From the NCBI GenBank assembly GCA_900473045.1, contig UCKS01000027.1, forward strand, positions 88,378 through 152,377: a DNA stretch of 64,000 nt, given 5' to 3'. Below the pieces are notes generated by a model. That model did not search any database. It saw nothing but the letters and a program-made list of their open reading frames with translations, and had not been told where the DNA came from. This document shows positions 63,754 to 64,000 of this stretch, piece after piece. This DNA is from Hyphomicrobiales bacterium. GTDB taxonomy: Bacteria; Pseudomonadota; Alphaproteobacteria; Rhizobiales; Rhizobiaceae. Positions within the stretch are counted from its first letter, which is position 1; the number at the start of each line of letters is the position of its first letter. The position numbers were made by a program, and so were the translations under genes.

Positions 63754-64000
63754 CGGCCAAAATCGCTTGGTTACGACTGGTATTTATGGGTTGTGAGCTG
63801 CACTCGGCGGTATTCCCGGATAGCCACTTTGTAAACGCCCGCATGGTCGCAGGGAATGGCGATGTGCTTTGGTTACCCGATCTTTTTTAAAGGGTCCAGA
63901 GGTAGAGAGACCCATAAAGCCGGCCAGTTTGGCGCAATTGGTCTCTTTCGCCGTCTCTTTTTCTCGCGGTCTGAACGCCAAAAAGCCCGCGGACATTTCT
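63754..64000. other. Right edge of the window, no gene seen
   Basis: A 247-nt non-coding stretch. It contains no supported open frame, tRNA or promoter. A GCCAAAAAGCCCGCGGACATTTCT end could be half of a terminator cut by the window boundary. Confidence 0.3.

Noticed and set aside
63784..63996. A 70-residue minus-strand open frame at the right edge
   Set aside because: No ribosome-binding site, no domain, basic random-looking composition; it may be chance in the non-coding edge.

Overview
The window reads as about 64 kb of chromosome from a Rhizobiales alphaproteobacterium, most likely Rhizobiaceae (Rhizobium/Agrobacterium/Neorhizobium type). The reasons are a GC-rich background, a textbook alphaproteobacterial RpoH promoter before dnaK, an EcfG-type general-stress promoter, a RIME-like palindromic intergenic element, and the proteins themselves (DnaK, DnaJ, PolA, KdpFABCDE and rhizobial-type ABC sugar systems). 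This assignment rests on reading the sequence only; no database was searched.

Layout, left to right. 1-3.2 kb: MarR regulator with an EmrAB-type drug efflux pair. 3.2-8.2 kb (minus strand): glutathione S-transferase, dnaJ, a GNAT acetyltransferase and dnaK with its heat-shock promoter. 8.2-11.4 kb: a laterally acquired-looking island holding one HNH-nuclease toxin-like gene followed by five tandem 122-residue paralogues that look like immunity proteins. Each paralogue after the first is preceded by a decayed remnant of the toxin's last codons. 11.4-15.8 kb: a class A penicillin-binding protein and a patch of small stress-type genes (DUF883-like membrane protein with an EcfG promoter, entericidin-like lipoprotein, cold-shock protein, a frame-disrupted small gene). 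16-27.6 kb: secreted hypothetical protein, flippase-like membrane protein, M20 dipeptidase, MarR, LysR divergent from pirin and two cysteine hydrolases, polA, and a 2OG-Fe(II) oxygenase. 27.6-32.8 kb: an RND efflux operon ending in a TetR regulator.

33-46.6 kb is an amino-sugar block. On the minus strand murQ heads an ABC sugar importer (binding protein, two permeases, oxidoreductase, ATPase). Facing it on the plus strand are a BadF-type amino-sugar kinase, a GntR regulator, a SIS-domain deaminase/isomerase and nagA. The two operons share an intergenic region with a pair of near-identical, oppositely oriented operator-like sites. Together they would import GlcNAc- or MurNAc-type sugars, phosphorylate them, remove the lactyl ether and the acetyl group, and deaminate the product to fructose-6-phosphate. 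A ROK kinase, an amidase and CutC follow on the minus strand.

46.7-49.3 kb: EI24/CysZ-like membrane protein, a YheO/DauR-type regulator and an aminotransferase. 49.3-57.7 kb: a complete kdp potassium system with its two-component regulators. It includes kdpF and two further single-span microproteins, one before kdpF and one between kdpA and kdpB. 58.2-63.8 kb: a large outer-membrane protein fusing FecR, TPR and beta-barrel regions, translationally coupled to a CHASE2-adenylate cyclase; this may be a signalling pair spanning the envelope.

The two most unusual things are the toxin/immunity array with fossil toxin tails (8.4-11.4 kb) and the FecR-TPR-barrel/CHASE2-cyclase pair (58.2-63.8 kb).
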